This document shows positions 48,741 through 59,710 of a stretch of 64,000 bases of DNA, piece by piece. Under the pieces are notes generated by a model. The model had not been told where the DNA came from. It did not search any database and saw only the letters and a list, made by a program, of their open reading frames with translations. Location: assembly GCA_024803745.1 (NCBI GenBank), contig JANJXV010000020.1, positions 22,432,777 through 22,496,776 on the forward strand. Direction: 5' to 3'. Every line of letters begins with the position of its first letter. Positions within the stretch are counted from its first letter, which is position 1. The DNA comes from Megascapheus bottae (lineage: Eukaryota; Chordata; Mammalia; Rodentia; Geomyidae). Position numbers and translations under genes: made by a program.

Positions 48741-49065
48741 GAGTCACCTTTCTGGAAGTTAGACTTGAATTCAGGGACTCAATGAGCCATACCTTTCTCC
48801 TATTTGGTTGTTGTCTTTCAAGGTAAGGACTCCAGTTTTTGCTTGGTAGTGTCTCCCCTCCCAAGAAGCTAGGCTGACAGGAGTGAGCAACGGGGCTAAG
48901 CTCTTTAAAGACCCTTCTCTCTTACCTCAACAATTAGCTCAAGGCATTCCTGTAATAAGTATTCAACTCCAATTGTCTTAGGTTATCTTGTTCTACTAGG
49001 CACATGATCTTGGGCTTTTTTCCCTTTTAAATCTAAATTGAAAAACTCTTAAGATATAGACCTTA

Positions 49066-49290
49066 GCTGGACAACAGTGGCTCAGACCTGTAATCCTAGC
49101 TACTCAAGAAGCTGAGATCTGAGGATCACAAAGCCAGCCAGGCACAAAAGTCTGTGAGACTTTTATCTCCAAATAACCACCAGAAAACCAGAAGTGGCAC
49201 TGTGGCTCAAGTGGAAGAGTGCTAGCCTAGAAAGCACAAGACCCAGAGTTCAAGCCCCATAATCAACCAAATAAATAAATAAACAAAAAA
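49066..49290 (+). repeat. B1-dID SINE
   Basis: GCTGGACAACAGTGGCTCAG to CCCCATAATCAACC plus an AAATA-rich tail. Confidence 0.84.
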
Positions 49291-51239
49291 CAAATAACCA
49301 TTTGTAACTGTAGTTAAGATGGATGTTGTAATTTAATCTGCCCTTCACAGAGAAGATAGACTCTTGCAAAATGTTTTTCTCCTTCAAATCCTTCCTACAG
49401 ATCATTTTATTTTTGCAATAATCCTGGAAAGCACATACAGAAAGCCTTATAACTATATTTTACCTCTGAAGAAAGCAAGGTGCACAGAACCTAAACAACT
49501 TTCTTGGGAAGGGATGAGGAGAAAGAGACAGTTGATTAGACCCCAAATTGTGCCACAAAGTTCTTTAGATTGAAATTACTTCTCAATTTTAGCCTATCTA
49601 CATTCGTTAAAACATAAGACTTTCTAGGCTAATACTTTCATTGGCTAACAAATTGGAGCAGCAGTAAGAGCACTGACTTGAATGGGATTTTTGGTAATAA
49701 ATATTTATGGAAAGGGATGAGAAAAAAAGAGGAAGGAAAAGGGGTGGAGAAACAGGAAGAAGGAAAGAAGGAAGGAAAGTTTCAAGTATCATCTTCGACT
49801 GGAGAAAGTAGTCACCAATTCTTCTAAAGACCAAGAAATCAATATACCAGAATACAGGGTTCAAAAATAAGATGGTGACTGAGAAAGTATAAACTCAAAA
49901 GGGTTTCTTCTGTTGTTTTATTTTTGTTTAAAGAGCACTGGAGAGAAGGGAAAATATCCTGGCAATAACAAATCCCAAGCCTGGGAACATAGCCTACATT
50001 CTTCTTCCACAAAAGTAACATCAGAAGCAGACTTAGCATCTGCCTAAAATGTCTCAGAATTACTTGTAAAGGACATTTTGACAACAACAACAAAAAAAAT
50101 TTGCTCAGGCTTTGAAGATATGAAATTACCATGAAAATGATCCCAAGTACTACAAAAAAAAGCATGAAAACACACAGAAAATATAATCTGTGAAACACAA
50201 ATGCCATCATATGGTTAACCTTAATAACCATGACAACAATAATCTAAAGAAACTACACTGAAACACTCATTTTTTGACATCTTAATAAGTACTTACTATA
50301 TGAACTAAAACTGTTTCCTGACAGGTAATTAGAAGTACTGACAAAACCAACTCTTGATCTATCACCCATTTTCTTGATGTATCACCTCTTTTCTTTCCAA
50401 GGCTGGACTTACTACACATATCTTGATAAAGCCAAAGACTCAACAGGCATAAAGCATAGAAAATAAGCTGATTTACCGATCACTATCAAAGTTTAGGTCA
50501 ACATTCAACCACCTCATTTTTAGGAATTTTTTTAATATATATAATCATCTAGGCCACCTAAATATTAGTAACGCTAGTTCCCATCAAAGAAGTTTCTCTT
50601 GTTCTTGTTGTTCAATTATAACCAACACACCAACATAATAGTAAAGGAAAACTGAAACGTGGTTCCTGTAACTCTTCCCTGAAAGTAAAAGTTGTCCTAC
50701 CACCACCACCATCACCATGGGAAAATAGTCAGATGTCTCAGAAGGGCCAATCTATCTACAGGAAAACAACAACAACAACAAAACTAACAACTTTTCTCTG
50801 TAAGAATGACAACAGAGTAGAACTTGAGGAGTGCCAACAAACAAGAAACAAATAAATCAGAAATATGCCTACAATCTTGCCCAGGTGACCAACCTCTACC
50901 ATCAAACTTGTAGCAATTGTACAACACAGAATGCAGTGGGGATAAAAAAAAAATACTTGATAACACATATTGCACACACCACACACCTGGGAATAAACTG
51001 ACTTTATGTACAATTTCAACATTTCTACCTTTGTCTAAGGACCCTGTACATTGCACCCCACCGCGAATAAAACTAGAGAGACCCCAAATTCCTGAAGCGG
51101 CCACCTCTCCTCCACAGTCTCATGTTTGCTGGGAACATTATTAACAAAAGGATAATAAACAAGTTATGGGGAAATCAAGTGTCCACCAAAGAGAAGTACA
51201 TTGAAATGGACTCATCCTGCGAGGCCATGAACCGAGCAC
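49291..51239. other. PIKFYVE intron 1, repeat-poor stretch
   Basis: About 1.9 kb with no clear SINE. A GA-rich patch at 49,715-49,780 and a CAC/ACC run at 50,700-50,716 are the only simple repeats. Open frames on the minus strand here (for example 49839-50231) have no recognisable match. Confidence 0.5.
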
Positions 51240-52180
51240 TGGAGGGGGAAATTCGCTTGAAGAGCCCAGGCTGGTGAACTCTGAAGATGAAGGACCCGCC
51301 CTCCCACTAAGTTGGGGCGCCGGGGACCACGGAGGAGCGTGGGGCAACTTCCAACGCCCCGGGGGACCTCTTCCAGAGGCGCCCACCCGGCCCAGGCTAC
51401 AGACCCGGCGCAGCCCGGGGACCGGGAACACCAGCTCGCTGCAGACCCGGCCCCGGCGGCCGCGGCCTCCGGCCCCGCCGGTGGAACCCGGACTCCCGGC
51501 CTCAGCTCACCTCTCCCGCCCGAGCTCCGCAGAGCCGGCCTACCTCCCACCACCAGGCCCGCTCCCTGTTACCTGCGCCCCCCTCCCGGCCTCGCCGGCC
51601 TCCCTCCACAGCCAAACGCTGCCCCCACCCAGCTCCCGTGCGGGGAGCCCGACCCGGAGCGCAGCGATCTACGAACACCAGCCGCCGGCGGTTGTGCCAG
51701 GAAGCGAAGCTGCTTACATGGTTGCGGCGGCTTCTCACTGGCCACCCCGCCCGCCCGAGAAGCTCCGCCCCCTCGCTCCTCCTTCCCACCAATCAGCAAT
51801 CTTTTCCTGAGACAGACTCCGCCCACTCCCCTTCGGCCGCGCGACGTTCGGATCAGATGCTCAGGTCGAAGGAATCGAGCCCAGAGAGGATCGTCCTCGG
51901 CCGCTTGGGTTGAACCGAGTCGCCTCAGCCCTCCCTGAGGAAGCTCCGACCACAGTGCGCGTGAGCGTCACGCGTGCGAGTCAGCGGGTGGGTGCGTGGT
52001 CCTCGGGACACCGGGCGCGTGCTGGCTGGCCTGCAGTTACCGTATGTGTTCGACGTGGTGGGCACTCTCCTTATACGGTTTCCCGCGCCGGCTCCGGGGA
52101 CCGGTGCGGCGCCCTCAGCGCCGGGGTGGAGATGCTCTGGACAGCCTGGCGAGACTCGGCCCCAAGCTTGCTCTGGGGAC
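51240..52180. promoter_or_regulatory. CpG island over the PIKFYVE 5' end
   Basis: About 940 bp of GC-rich DNA with frequent CpG, in sharp contrast to the AT-rich introns on its left. It extends about 400 bp upstream of the presumed PIKFYVE start, which would allow divergent transcription. Several long open frames on both strands here look like by-products of high GC content. Confidence 0.85.
51509..51800 (-). promoter_or_regulatory. PIKFYVE: PIKFYVE promoter and noncoding exon 1
   Basis: GC-rich, CpG-dense core facing the first coding exon. A CCAAT box (51789-51793, inverted relative to the gene) lies in the sequence CCACCAATCAGC. GC boxes sit at about 51720-51775. Three plausible donors for exon 1 are seen on the minus strand: GAGAG/GTGAGC (exon ends 51511), GGGAG/GTAGGC (51544) and CGCAG/GTAACA (51573). 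The sequence alone does not decide between them. The transcription start is inferred to be about 51,690-51,730 from the CCAAT box. Confidence 0.7.
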
Positions 52181-53262
52181 CTGAGACCAATGGCTCGTTT
52201 CCGTCCGTCTGAGATCTCTGAGGTGTAGAATGGGCCGATACTCTCAGTACTCTTTGGGGGGCCGGGGCGGCATTAAGGAAAACGGTCCTACAGGAAGAGG
52301 CACAGTTTATAAACCTTTACCTACGCCTGCAGATCAAGTTACCGGGACCCGCCCTGCTCAGCCCTGCTCAGCCCGGCTGGCGCGGCCAGAGGAGCACGCT
52401 CAAACCTGCTGATCCAAGTCCTGAGGTTTGGCCCGGGAACCGGGAAAGGGAAAGGGGAAAAATTAAGGAGAAGCTTCAGAGAGGCGGAGTTTGATTCTGT
52501 GGGTTCGGCCACTGGAAAATGCCTCAGCACCCTGCAGCCTGGTACCAATACAGATTCTGCTGCTGTCGTCCACTGGGCCATGCTAATGTGTCTGTAATTG
52601 ACTTTCCTCTGGGCCTTGCATCCCTGCTCTGTGCCCATCTTCTCTGCTCCCTCTCTCTGACCCCACAGTATCTTGAACCGTCATTCTCAGTAGAAAATAA
52701 GCCCTTTGGGTGCAGCCTGCAACCTAACCGCCTCCACGACAACGTTTACCTGAATCCATACTTGCCCTGGCCTGCCTGGCCCACATCCACCATCCACCCT
52801 TTCCTGTATCTGGGCCTTTGCTGGATATCGTTTACCAATCCTTCCTCCAGAACCCATAAATGTGCTCATGTGCTTGAGGGGAGGTGGGGGGAGGAGGCTA
52901 AAGAAAAATCTTCCTTAAATTAATCTGCTAATATTTGAAAACCAAATGATCACATGAACAGAGTAGATTAATACAGACCCTAATATATATCAAAACTCCA
53001 TGTACGGTTAAAAAAAAAGAAGAAAGAAAAATGCCAGTCAACAGACACGGTGGGTCATTTATTGGACCAGCAGTGTGTTAGTTAAGCGAGAACATGACAA
53101 AGTCCATGACCTCCACATGCTCCCAAGTCCCATAGTGATATTAGCTTACAGTTGCATTTCTGTGGAAAAGGAATAGAAAATCGTTTTAGGGAAGAAATCT
53201 GTTTAGATAATCACTTCATACTAGACATACAAAATGCATTCCAGATGCATTTTATCTTACAA
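52181..53262. other. Intergenic stretch upstream of the PIKFYVE island
   Basis: Moderate GC, no SINE. A 134-codon open frame at 52519-52923 (+) resembles no protein I know, and I see no splice or conservation signal for it. Confidence 0.45.
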
Positions 53263-53463
53263 ATATTATTTTTTTGTGTGCCAGTCCTGGGCTTGAGCTC
53301 AGGGCCTAAGACCTGTCCTTAGACTTTGTTAAGGCTAGAGTTCTACCACTTGAGCCTCAGCACCACTTCCAGCTTTTTTCTATATATGTGGTACCAAGGA
53401 ATCGAACTGGGGTCTTCCTGCATGCTAGGCAAACACCCTACCACTAGGTCGAACTCCAGGCCC
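53263..53463 (-). repeat. IDL SINE
   Basis: GCCAGTCCTGGGCTTGAGCTC to CGAACTCCAGGCCC, reversed. Confidence 0.86.
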
Positions 53464-53497
53464 CCAAAGATTCTTTTCTTTATAACATCTGTCCCCC

Positions 53498-53921
53498 TTG
53501 GTGGGGAGCATGACTAGCAGTAGAGTGTGCTTGGCTAGCATGCACAAATCCCTGGGTTTGAGTCTTCCATATCAGAAAAAGCTGAAAGTGGAGCAGGGCA
53601 TGGTGGCTCACACCTGTAATCCTAGCTACTCAGGAGGCTGAGATCTGAGGATCATGGTTCAAAGGCAGCTGGGGCACTGAAGAACATGAGACTCTTATCT
53701 CTAATCACTAGAAAATAGGAAGTGGGGCTGTGACTCAAGGGGTAAGGTGGTAGCCTCCCAGAGTTCAAGCTCCATGACCCACCAAAAAAAAAAAAAAAAA
53801 GCTGAAGGTGGTGCTGTGGCTTAAGTGATAGAGTGGTAGTCTTGAGAACACCCAAGAACAGTGCTCAGATCTGGAGTTCTAGCCCCAGGACTGGCAAAAA
53901 AAAAAAAAAAAAAAACTCTGT
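53498..53921 (+). repeat. IDL SINE split by a B1-dID insertion
   Basis: Left unit at 53498-53590. A B1-dID at about 53593-53801 interrupts it, flanked by AAAAGCTGAAAGTGG and AAAAGCTGAAGGTGG. The right unit resumes and ends CAGGACTGGC plus A run at about 53,921. Confidence 0.9.
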
Positions 53922-54159
53922 ACACAAACTTGCATCTGAACATTTATTTTATTCTTTCCAAGTTGGATGTAAGTATAGTATTTATATTATACTACTATGA
54001 AACTTAACTTATATTCTTCTATATGTCTTAGTAGCATTTTACTAAAAACAAATTGCTTTCCTTCTCTTTCTTTTGATTAGTATCAACATGGACTTGTGTT
54101 TCAGGGTATTATACTTCATTTCTGCCACTATTCATTTTTACATTCATCCATCACCTTTT

Positions 54160-54391
54160 TTTAATCACACATACCCAGGTTTGAACTTCTGGCCTTGATC
54201 GGCTTGCTTTTTCAGCTTGCTTGCTGCTCAGCTAGTGTTCAACACTTGCACCACGCCTTCAGTGTGGCTTTTTGCTGTTAGTTTGGAAATGGATTCTCAC
54301 AGACTTTTCTTCCCAAGCTGGCTTCAACTACCTTCCCCATTCCTGAGATCTCCGCCTCCAGAGTAACTAGGATTACAGGCATGAGTTCAAG
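54160..54391 (-). repeat. B1-dID SINE, diverged
   Basis: Reversed: TTGCTGTTAGTTTGGAAATG, TCCCAAGCTGGCTTCAAC, GAGTAACTAGGATTACAGGC. Confidence 0.7.
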
Positions 54392-54394
54392 GTC

Positions 54395-55890
54395 TTTTTG
54401 TAGATTCCATATAAGAGGTCATGCCATATAAATGGGTTTCAGTCCTAACTTATTTCCTTTAGCATCGGGTCCTCCAGATTCACATATAAAATTTCCTTCT
54501 TTTCTGTTGTTTTGTTGGTTATTTGTTACCACACTGGGGATTGGACCCAGGTCCTTGGACTTACTGTGCAAACACTTTGTCACTTAAGGTTTGCCCCCAT
54601 CTCAAGTTCCTTTTTTGAGGGTGGACAGTATTCCATGGCACATATATACATTTTTCCTTTATCCATTCTTTGTCAAGAACACCCAGGTTGATTTTATATC
54701 TTGGTTATTGTGAATCATGCTGCAATGAACAATATAAGAGGTTCAAATATCTCTAGCATACTGATTTCCCTTCTTTTTTATATAGACTAAAAAGTAAGAC
54801 TGCCAAATCATAGAGTAGATCGAGTTTTCCTTGTTTTAAGGACAGTCCATAGTTTTTAGTATAATGCTTGTGCTGGTTACATTCCCACCTGCCACTTGCA
54901 GTAGTTCCCGTAGTTCCCTTATGTCCACATCCTCTCCAAAAGGTGTTCACCTTTTGTCTTTTTAATTATAGGCATCCTAATTGAAGTGAGATATCTAATA
55001 TTGTTTCAATTTACATTTCTCTGATAACAATGCATGTCATTTTTCCATTCACCTCTAGTCCAGTTATCTATGAATAGCCTTTGCCTATTTTATAATTAGG
55101 TTTTATTTGTTTTCCTGCTTTTGAGTTGTTCCAATTGTTTATGTATTTTAGATAAGAATTGCATATCAGATATAAAGTCTGCAAATATTTTCCTCCATTC
55201 CAAAGGCTGTTTCTTTATTCTGTTCATTTTTCTTTGATTTGGTCACTTTGCAGTCACTTTTTTTTTTTGTCAGTTTTGAGGCTTGAACTCAGCCTGGGTG
55301 CTGTCCCTGAGCTTTTTTTGCTCAAGGCTAGTTCTATGCATTTGAACTACAGTGCCACTTCCATTTTCTGAGTACTTTATTGGAGATAAGTTTTGTACTC
55401 TTTCCTGTCCCGGCTGGCAATCTCAATCTCTTGATTAGCTAGGATACAGGTGTGAGCCACCCTCACCTGGTTGAACATTTTGTTTTCATATAATCTCATA
55501 GGTCTCTTTTGGGGAGTCATACCAAAACTCATTACCAAGACCAAAGTCATGGAACTTCCCCCATTTTGATTTCTTCCAGTAGTTTTATGTTTCCATTCTT
55601 ATGTTTGGATCCAGTTCAAGTGGATTTTTATAAGTAGTAGAAAATAAGGGTCTAATTTTACTATAGTACACATGAGTGCCCAATGTTCTGAACACTATTT
55701 TTTAAGCTTTTTTTATTAAACAATTTATTAACATTGATTTTTACATCATATTTTAAATGATAAGTTTAACAAGCAAGTGTTCAAGGAGAGAATCTCTGTT
55801 TACAATCCCTGGGACTTAGTATTTAGAACTTAATCAAAATTAGGCTAAGGGTTTGTATGTCATAGTGAACACTATTTTTTTTCTTTTTTC
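54395..55890 (-). mobile_element. Older L1 fragment, reversed, with SINE insertions
   Basis: Reversed L1 ORF2 3'-region landmarks: GGACAGTATTCCATGGCAC, CTTGGTTATTGTGAATCATGC, TTACATTCCCACCTGCC, CCACATCCTCTCCAAAAGG and ATTACCAAGACCAAAGTCATGG. Much more diverged than the L1s in PIKFYVE and with a different 3' end. An ID-like unit (about 54505-54598) and a B1-dID (55250-55476) are inserted in it. Confidence 0.78.
55250..55476 (-). repeat. B1-dID SINE inside the old L1
   Basis: T run, GGGTGCTGTCCCTGAGC, then TAGGATACAGGTGTGAGCCAC, reversed. Confidence 0.8.
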
Positions 55891-56093
55891 TTTTCTTTTC
55901 TTTTTTTTTTGCCAGTCCTGGGGCTTGGACTGAGAACCTGAACACTGTGTCCTTGGGCTTTCTCAAGGCTAGACCTCTGCCACTTGAGCCACGATTTCTG
56001 GCTTTTTCTATGTATGCAGTACCAAGGAATCGAACCTCAGTTTTTGTGCATGCTAGACAAGCTCTCTACCACTAGGCCGCACTCCCGGTCTTC
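55875..56093 (-). repeat. IDL SINE
   Basis: CT-rich tail, then GCCAGTCCTGGGGCTTGGAC to CGCACTCCCGGTC, reversed. Confidence 0.85.
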
Positions 56094-56902
56094 TGAACAC
56101 TACTTTTATATACTAGTTAAACTCAGAAACTCATGTTTGTTAGACAAGCATTCTACCATTTGAGCCATGTCCTTGTCCTTTTTTCTTTTTCAGTTTGTCC
56201 TTCAGATAGGATTTCATACATTTTCCATGGTCTCAGACAGCAGTCCTCTACTTTTGTTTGCTGAGTAGCTGAGATCATACTTATGTTCCACGATGCTTTT
56301 AGAGATGAGGGTCTTACTGTCATTTTGCTGGGGCTCACCTTCCTATCCCTGCCATCCAAATAGCTGGTATTGCAGTCTGAATACCATCTGTTAGAGACTG
56401 TCCTTTCAAATCCCATTATATGTCCTTGGCAATTCCGCCTGGCACATACACATGTACGTATGCCTCAGAGTCCTTTCTGAGATAGGCCTTTCTTTTCACT
56501 CTCTTCTCCTTGATGTTCTCATACAGTCCATGTCTCAGACTACTGTAGATGCATGCTGAAGATTCCACATCTCTCTCTCCCAAACACCAGATACATATGC
56601 TAACTAGACACTTCCATTTTGCTAGCCCACAAGCATTTCAAATTCAACAAACCTTAAACTTAACTCTTTGTTGCTCATCACATCTATGACTATCCCTTCA
56701 TTCCTTCATTGTTGAAAAGAAGCCTGTCTCCCAAGTCCAGCTATCAGCTACACTGTTACAGCCCATAATTTCTGTGGATAAACGATGGTCACTGCTTGTT
56801 CATTCTACTTAATAATTTTTGATATTATCAAAATGAAAGTACAACAGCCTTAGGATATCCATGAGAATCCTGTTGTTGGTTGATATCTGAAAACCAAATG
56901 GG

Positions 56903-57105
56903 GGCCGGGAGTTTGACCTAGTGGTTAAAGTGCTTGCCTAGCATGCATGAAGACCCGGGTTCGATTCCTCGCTACCACATACATAGAAAAAAGTCAGAAG
57001 TGGTGCTGAGGCTCAAGTGGTAGAGCTCTAGCCTTGAGAAAGTCCAAGGACAGTGCTCAGACCCTGAGCTCAAGCCCAGGACTGGCAAAAAAAAAAAAAA
57101 AATGG
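56903..57105 (+). repeat. IDL SINE, near consensus
   Basis: GGGCCGGGAGTTTGACCTAG to CAGGACTGGC plus A run. Very similar to the copy at 38.9 kb. Confidence 0.9.
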
Positions 57106-57547
57106 TATTTCATGACTGAGATTTCCATTTGTGTTTAGGACTAGATATTATGAATATATTTTGATATTTTCATTGACTAAACAAAATAAGAACCAACAGG
57201 AAAATGTGGCAGGCTATTCTGCATTCAGCAGAATAGACCAGCTAAATTCAAAATAACCTGAATGGAAGGCATGAGATTCATATAAACATTTCAAGCAGTA
57301 ACTTAGTTTAAGCCATACATCAGTTATAAAATTTAATTGGTGTTCTAAATTGTAATATGTTGTTTTATAGTAGTTTGTTTCTAGTCATTTTCCCTGTCTA
57401 ACTTTATGGTTGTATGAGAGCCATCATTTATAAGGAGTGTGCATAAAAAGAAAAGAAACAATACATTCCTAAAGCTCCCTGAATTTCAGAGTAGTGTTAG
57501 AATCCAGTACTAGCGATAATTTTTTTTATCATTTTTGAAAACTAATT

Positions 57548-57775
57548 CTAGAGCTCCTAATCAGGAGGCTGAAATCTGAGGATGTTGAAATCTGAGGATG
57601 GCATTTCCAAGCCAGCCCAGGCAGGAAAGTCTGTGAGACTTGTATCTCCAGTTAAGCACTAAAAATATGTGGCTTGAGTGGTAGAAAACTAGCCTTGAGG
57701 GGAAAAAAAAAAAAGCTCAGGGACAGCTCCTAGGCACTGAGTTCAAACTCCAGATGCAAGCAAGCAAAAGCAAGC
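57548..57775 (+). repeat. B1-dID SINE, diverged, small internal duplication
   Basis: GGCTGAAATCTGAGGATGTTGAAATCTGAGGATGG repeats part of the B1 half. The ID half ends CAAACTCCAGATG. A short CA run (57801-57816) follows. Confidence 0.72.
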
Positions 57776-58449
57776 AAATATGCACAGGGCGCTCATGCAA
57801 GCACACACACACACACCCTGAGCCTTAACTGCGACTTCACACCTCTAGTCCCCTCTAGTCCAGCCTCTCTAAACCCAGATAATGATCTGCTTCACTATCT
57901 TTTAATGCAAATGGAAAGAGACGGATTTACTTCAGGAAAATAATAACTATACAGAAGCCCTGAAGAGCTAGTCATTGGTGGTGGCAGTTATTATTTACCT
58001 GTGGCACGGCTGTATGGGTTCCATGCTTTGCATTCCAAAAGAACCCCAGTGTCTGAAAGAACCCCAAAGAAGACTGGGAGCACTCTGCTTTTAAAGGCTC
58101 CCTCCAGTCCACCAGGGAATGGACCCACCCTGGTCCAGTCCCCCGCATATGGTTTTAGTGCTGACCTGCAAGCTTGCTACCTGAGTGCTCCGGATTGCTA
58201 CAAAGCCCAGGCCGAGCGTCAGGCGAGCCCCTCTCCCGGCCTGCAGGTGGCATTGTCGGCCCTGGCTGCCAGAGTCCCGCGGAATTCCGGCGGCGGCGTG
58301 GCGGCCCCTTCCCCCACCTCGAGCGCTGTGGGGGCTGCGCCGCGGGCCCCGCCCCCAGGCGCGTAGCCACGCCCCTGCTCCCGGGTCGGCGCTTCCCGAC
58401 GAGTCGGCGCTCGGGGATTGGCGGGGGTCCGGGGGCGGGGCTTAGGGAG

Positions 58450-58459
58450 GTGGGCTGAG
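58450..58459 (+). promoter_or_regulatory. IDH1: Candidate sterol response element (GTGGGCTGAG) in the IDH1 promoter
   Basis: The 10-mer GTGGGCTGAG lies 10 bp past a GC box, just before the inferred start site. I recall the same 10-mer being reported as the SREBP-responsive element of human IDH1, close to its start. Sequence identity is seen; function is inferred. Confidence 0.6.
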
Positions 58460-58479
58460 GAGGTGGGGCTTGGGAGGGG

Positions 58480-58651
58480 ACAAAAGCCAAGGAAGAGGAA
58501 ACCCTGACCCGCCCTCCAGTCCTGAGGTTTGTGAGGAGTTGTATCCTGGACCTGGACCGACCCGGACCGAGCGGGGAGTGTGGGGGTAGGAGTTTGAGCG
58601 GGAGAGTAGCTCTGGTGCCGCCCCCACCTGCTCTTCAGCCTTCTTCTGCAG
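58480..58651 (+). other. IDH1: IDH1 noncoding exon 1 (5' boundary approximate)
   Basis: GC-rich leader ending TTCTTCTGCAG at 58651, followed by the donor GTAACC. The end resembles the human exon 1 end (a CAG before the junction and a CTCTTC-type stretch upstream). The start is only inferred from the CCAAT, GC-box and SRE spacing. Confidence 0.65.
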
Positions 58652-59260
58652 GTAACCTCCAACTCGGAGGTGCGACCACCCCTGAGTATGGGGAGGGAGG
58701 GGTAAATTTTAGAGAAAGCCGAAATGGTGGGAAAGAAAGGGAGCTCAGATCTGGAGTAGGATAGCCTTGGTGCAGAGAAGGGATCAGTCGGGTGTTGGGC
58801 GTAGTAAAGGGAAAGTGGGTGCCAGGGCGCTTTGTTGGTGTCAGCGGCTCGGGTATTAGGGAGGGAGAAAGTGGAATGCACTGACAAGAGGGTCAGATCT
58901 GTAGCCGAAGGAGGAAAACCGAGTGTGTCGGGTTGCAGGGAAGCCTGGTACAGCCTAGGCTGTGGGAGGAAGAAAACCGCTGGTAGTGAGGGCTGGGTGC
59001 TAATGGTGTGAGCGAGGATTTGGGCGTGTACCGCGAACTGGCTGGGACTAGCGGAGAAGACCCGACGTCCGGTCCTCCGGCCGGGGCGAGGTGGGGGGGA
59101 GGTGCGGGAGGAGCTCTAGCTTCCAACCTCGGAATACTTGCAAGGCCAGCTAGGTCCCCCCGCGGGGTGGCAATGTCAGGAGAGACACCCCACCCCCACC
59201 AGGATTTGGAGGTGGGGTGGGGGGCGTTCCCTGGCCTGCTAGGAGGGTTCTGAGGTTTAA

Positions 59261-59455
59261 ATGTCTGGTCACCACATGGAGGAGGAGCGTGGAGATCTGG
59301 AGCAAGGAACTGAACCAGCTGCCTTGCAGACCTCCTGCACAATGGCTACCAAGATGTTCACAGACTTTGCATTGTCACAGAAGGACTTAAAAACCCCACC
59401 AGCAGATAACCGACCCAGCCGAAGGCTGCACGCGAGATACGTGTACTTCCTTTGA
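59261..59455 (+). other. Open frame of 64 codons in IDH1 intron 1, unrecognised
   Basis: Starts MSGHHMEEERGDLEQ and ends HARYVYFL. A second ATG (59341) begins MATKMFTDFALSQKDL. GGATACAATAAAAATTG follows about 50 bp after the stop, like a poly(A) signal, so a retrocopy or an alternative first exon was considered. No A tail or target duplication is seen and I recognise no protein family. It may be chance. Confidence 0.2.
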
Positions 59456-59638
59456 TCAAATTCTTTTGCAAGGTGCCTGCTGGACCTAAAACCACCCTTT
59501 ACCCCTTTGGATACAATAAAAATTGTACTTTAAACCAGATAAACTGGGCTATCTAGATGGTATTAAAATTAGCTAAGCCCTCCTAGCTAGAGTATCTTGT
59601 TTGTGAGGACAATATTCTAGGTTTTCTTTTGTTTTTAG

Positions 59639-59710
59639 AAGTAAAACTGCATCCAGTATAGTCCGCCAGACTGAGACACCTCGCAAACTAGAAATCAGTT
59701 CCCAGCAAAG
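59639..59710 (+). other. IDH1: IDH1 noncoding exon 2
   Basis: 72-bp 5'UTR exon flanked by TTTTTAG and GTAAGA. It aligns with the human IDH1 second exon as I remember it: shared blocks include AAACT-CAT-CAGT-AGTC and CAGACTG followed by AGAAATC near the end. No ATG is present, so it adds no upstream frame. Confidence 0.75.

Larger units (their letters stand above)
58190..58700. promoter_or_regulatory. IDH1: CpG island of the IDH1 promoter
   Basis: CpG-dense block rich in GC boxes. Core elements ahead of IDH1 on the plus strand are an inverted CCAAT (ATTGG, 58417-58421), a GC box (58431-58440) and an SREBP-type motif (58450-58459). Exon 1 follows. GC-rich sequence continues more weakly to about 59,240. 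Confidence 0.85.

Noticed and set aside
51274..51938. Long overlapping open frames on both strands in the PIKFYVE CpG island (up to 208 codons)
   Set aside because: Pro/Arg/Ala-rich, overlapping in several frames at once, as expected where stop codons are rare in GC-rich DNA. No homology recognised.
52519..52923. 134-codon frame between the two genes
   Set aside because: No recognisable domain, no splice or promoter context and biased composition. Kept only as a note on the intergenic stretch.
58001..58887. Open frames of 121 codons (+) and 222 codons (-) around the IDH1 promoter
   Set aside because: They run into the CpG island and cover promoter elements, their composition follows GC content, and no family is recognised.
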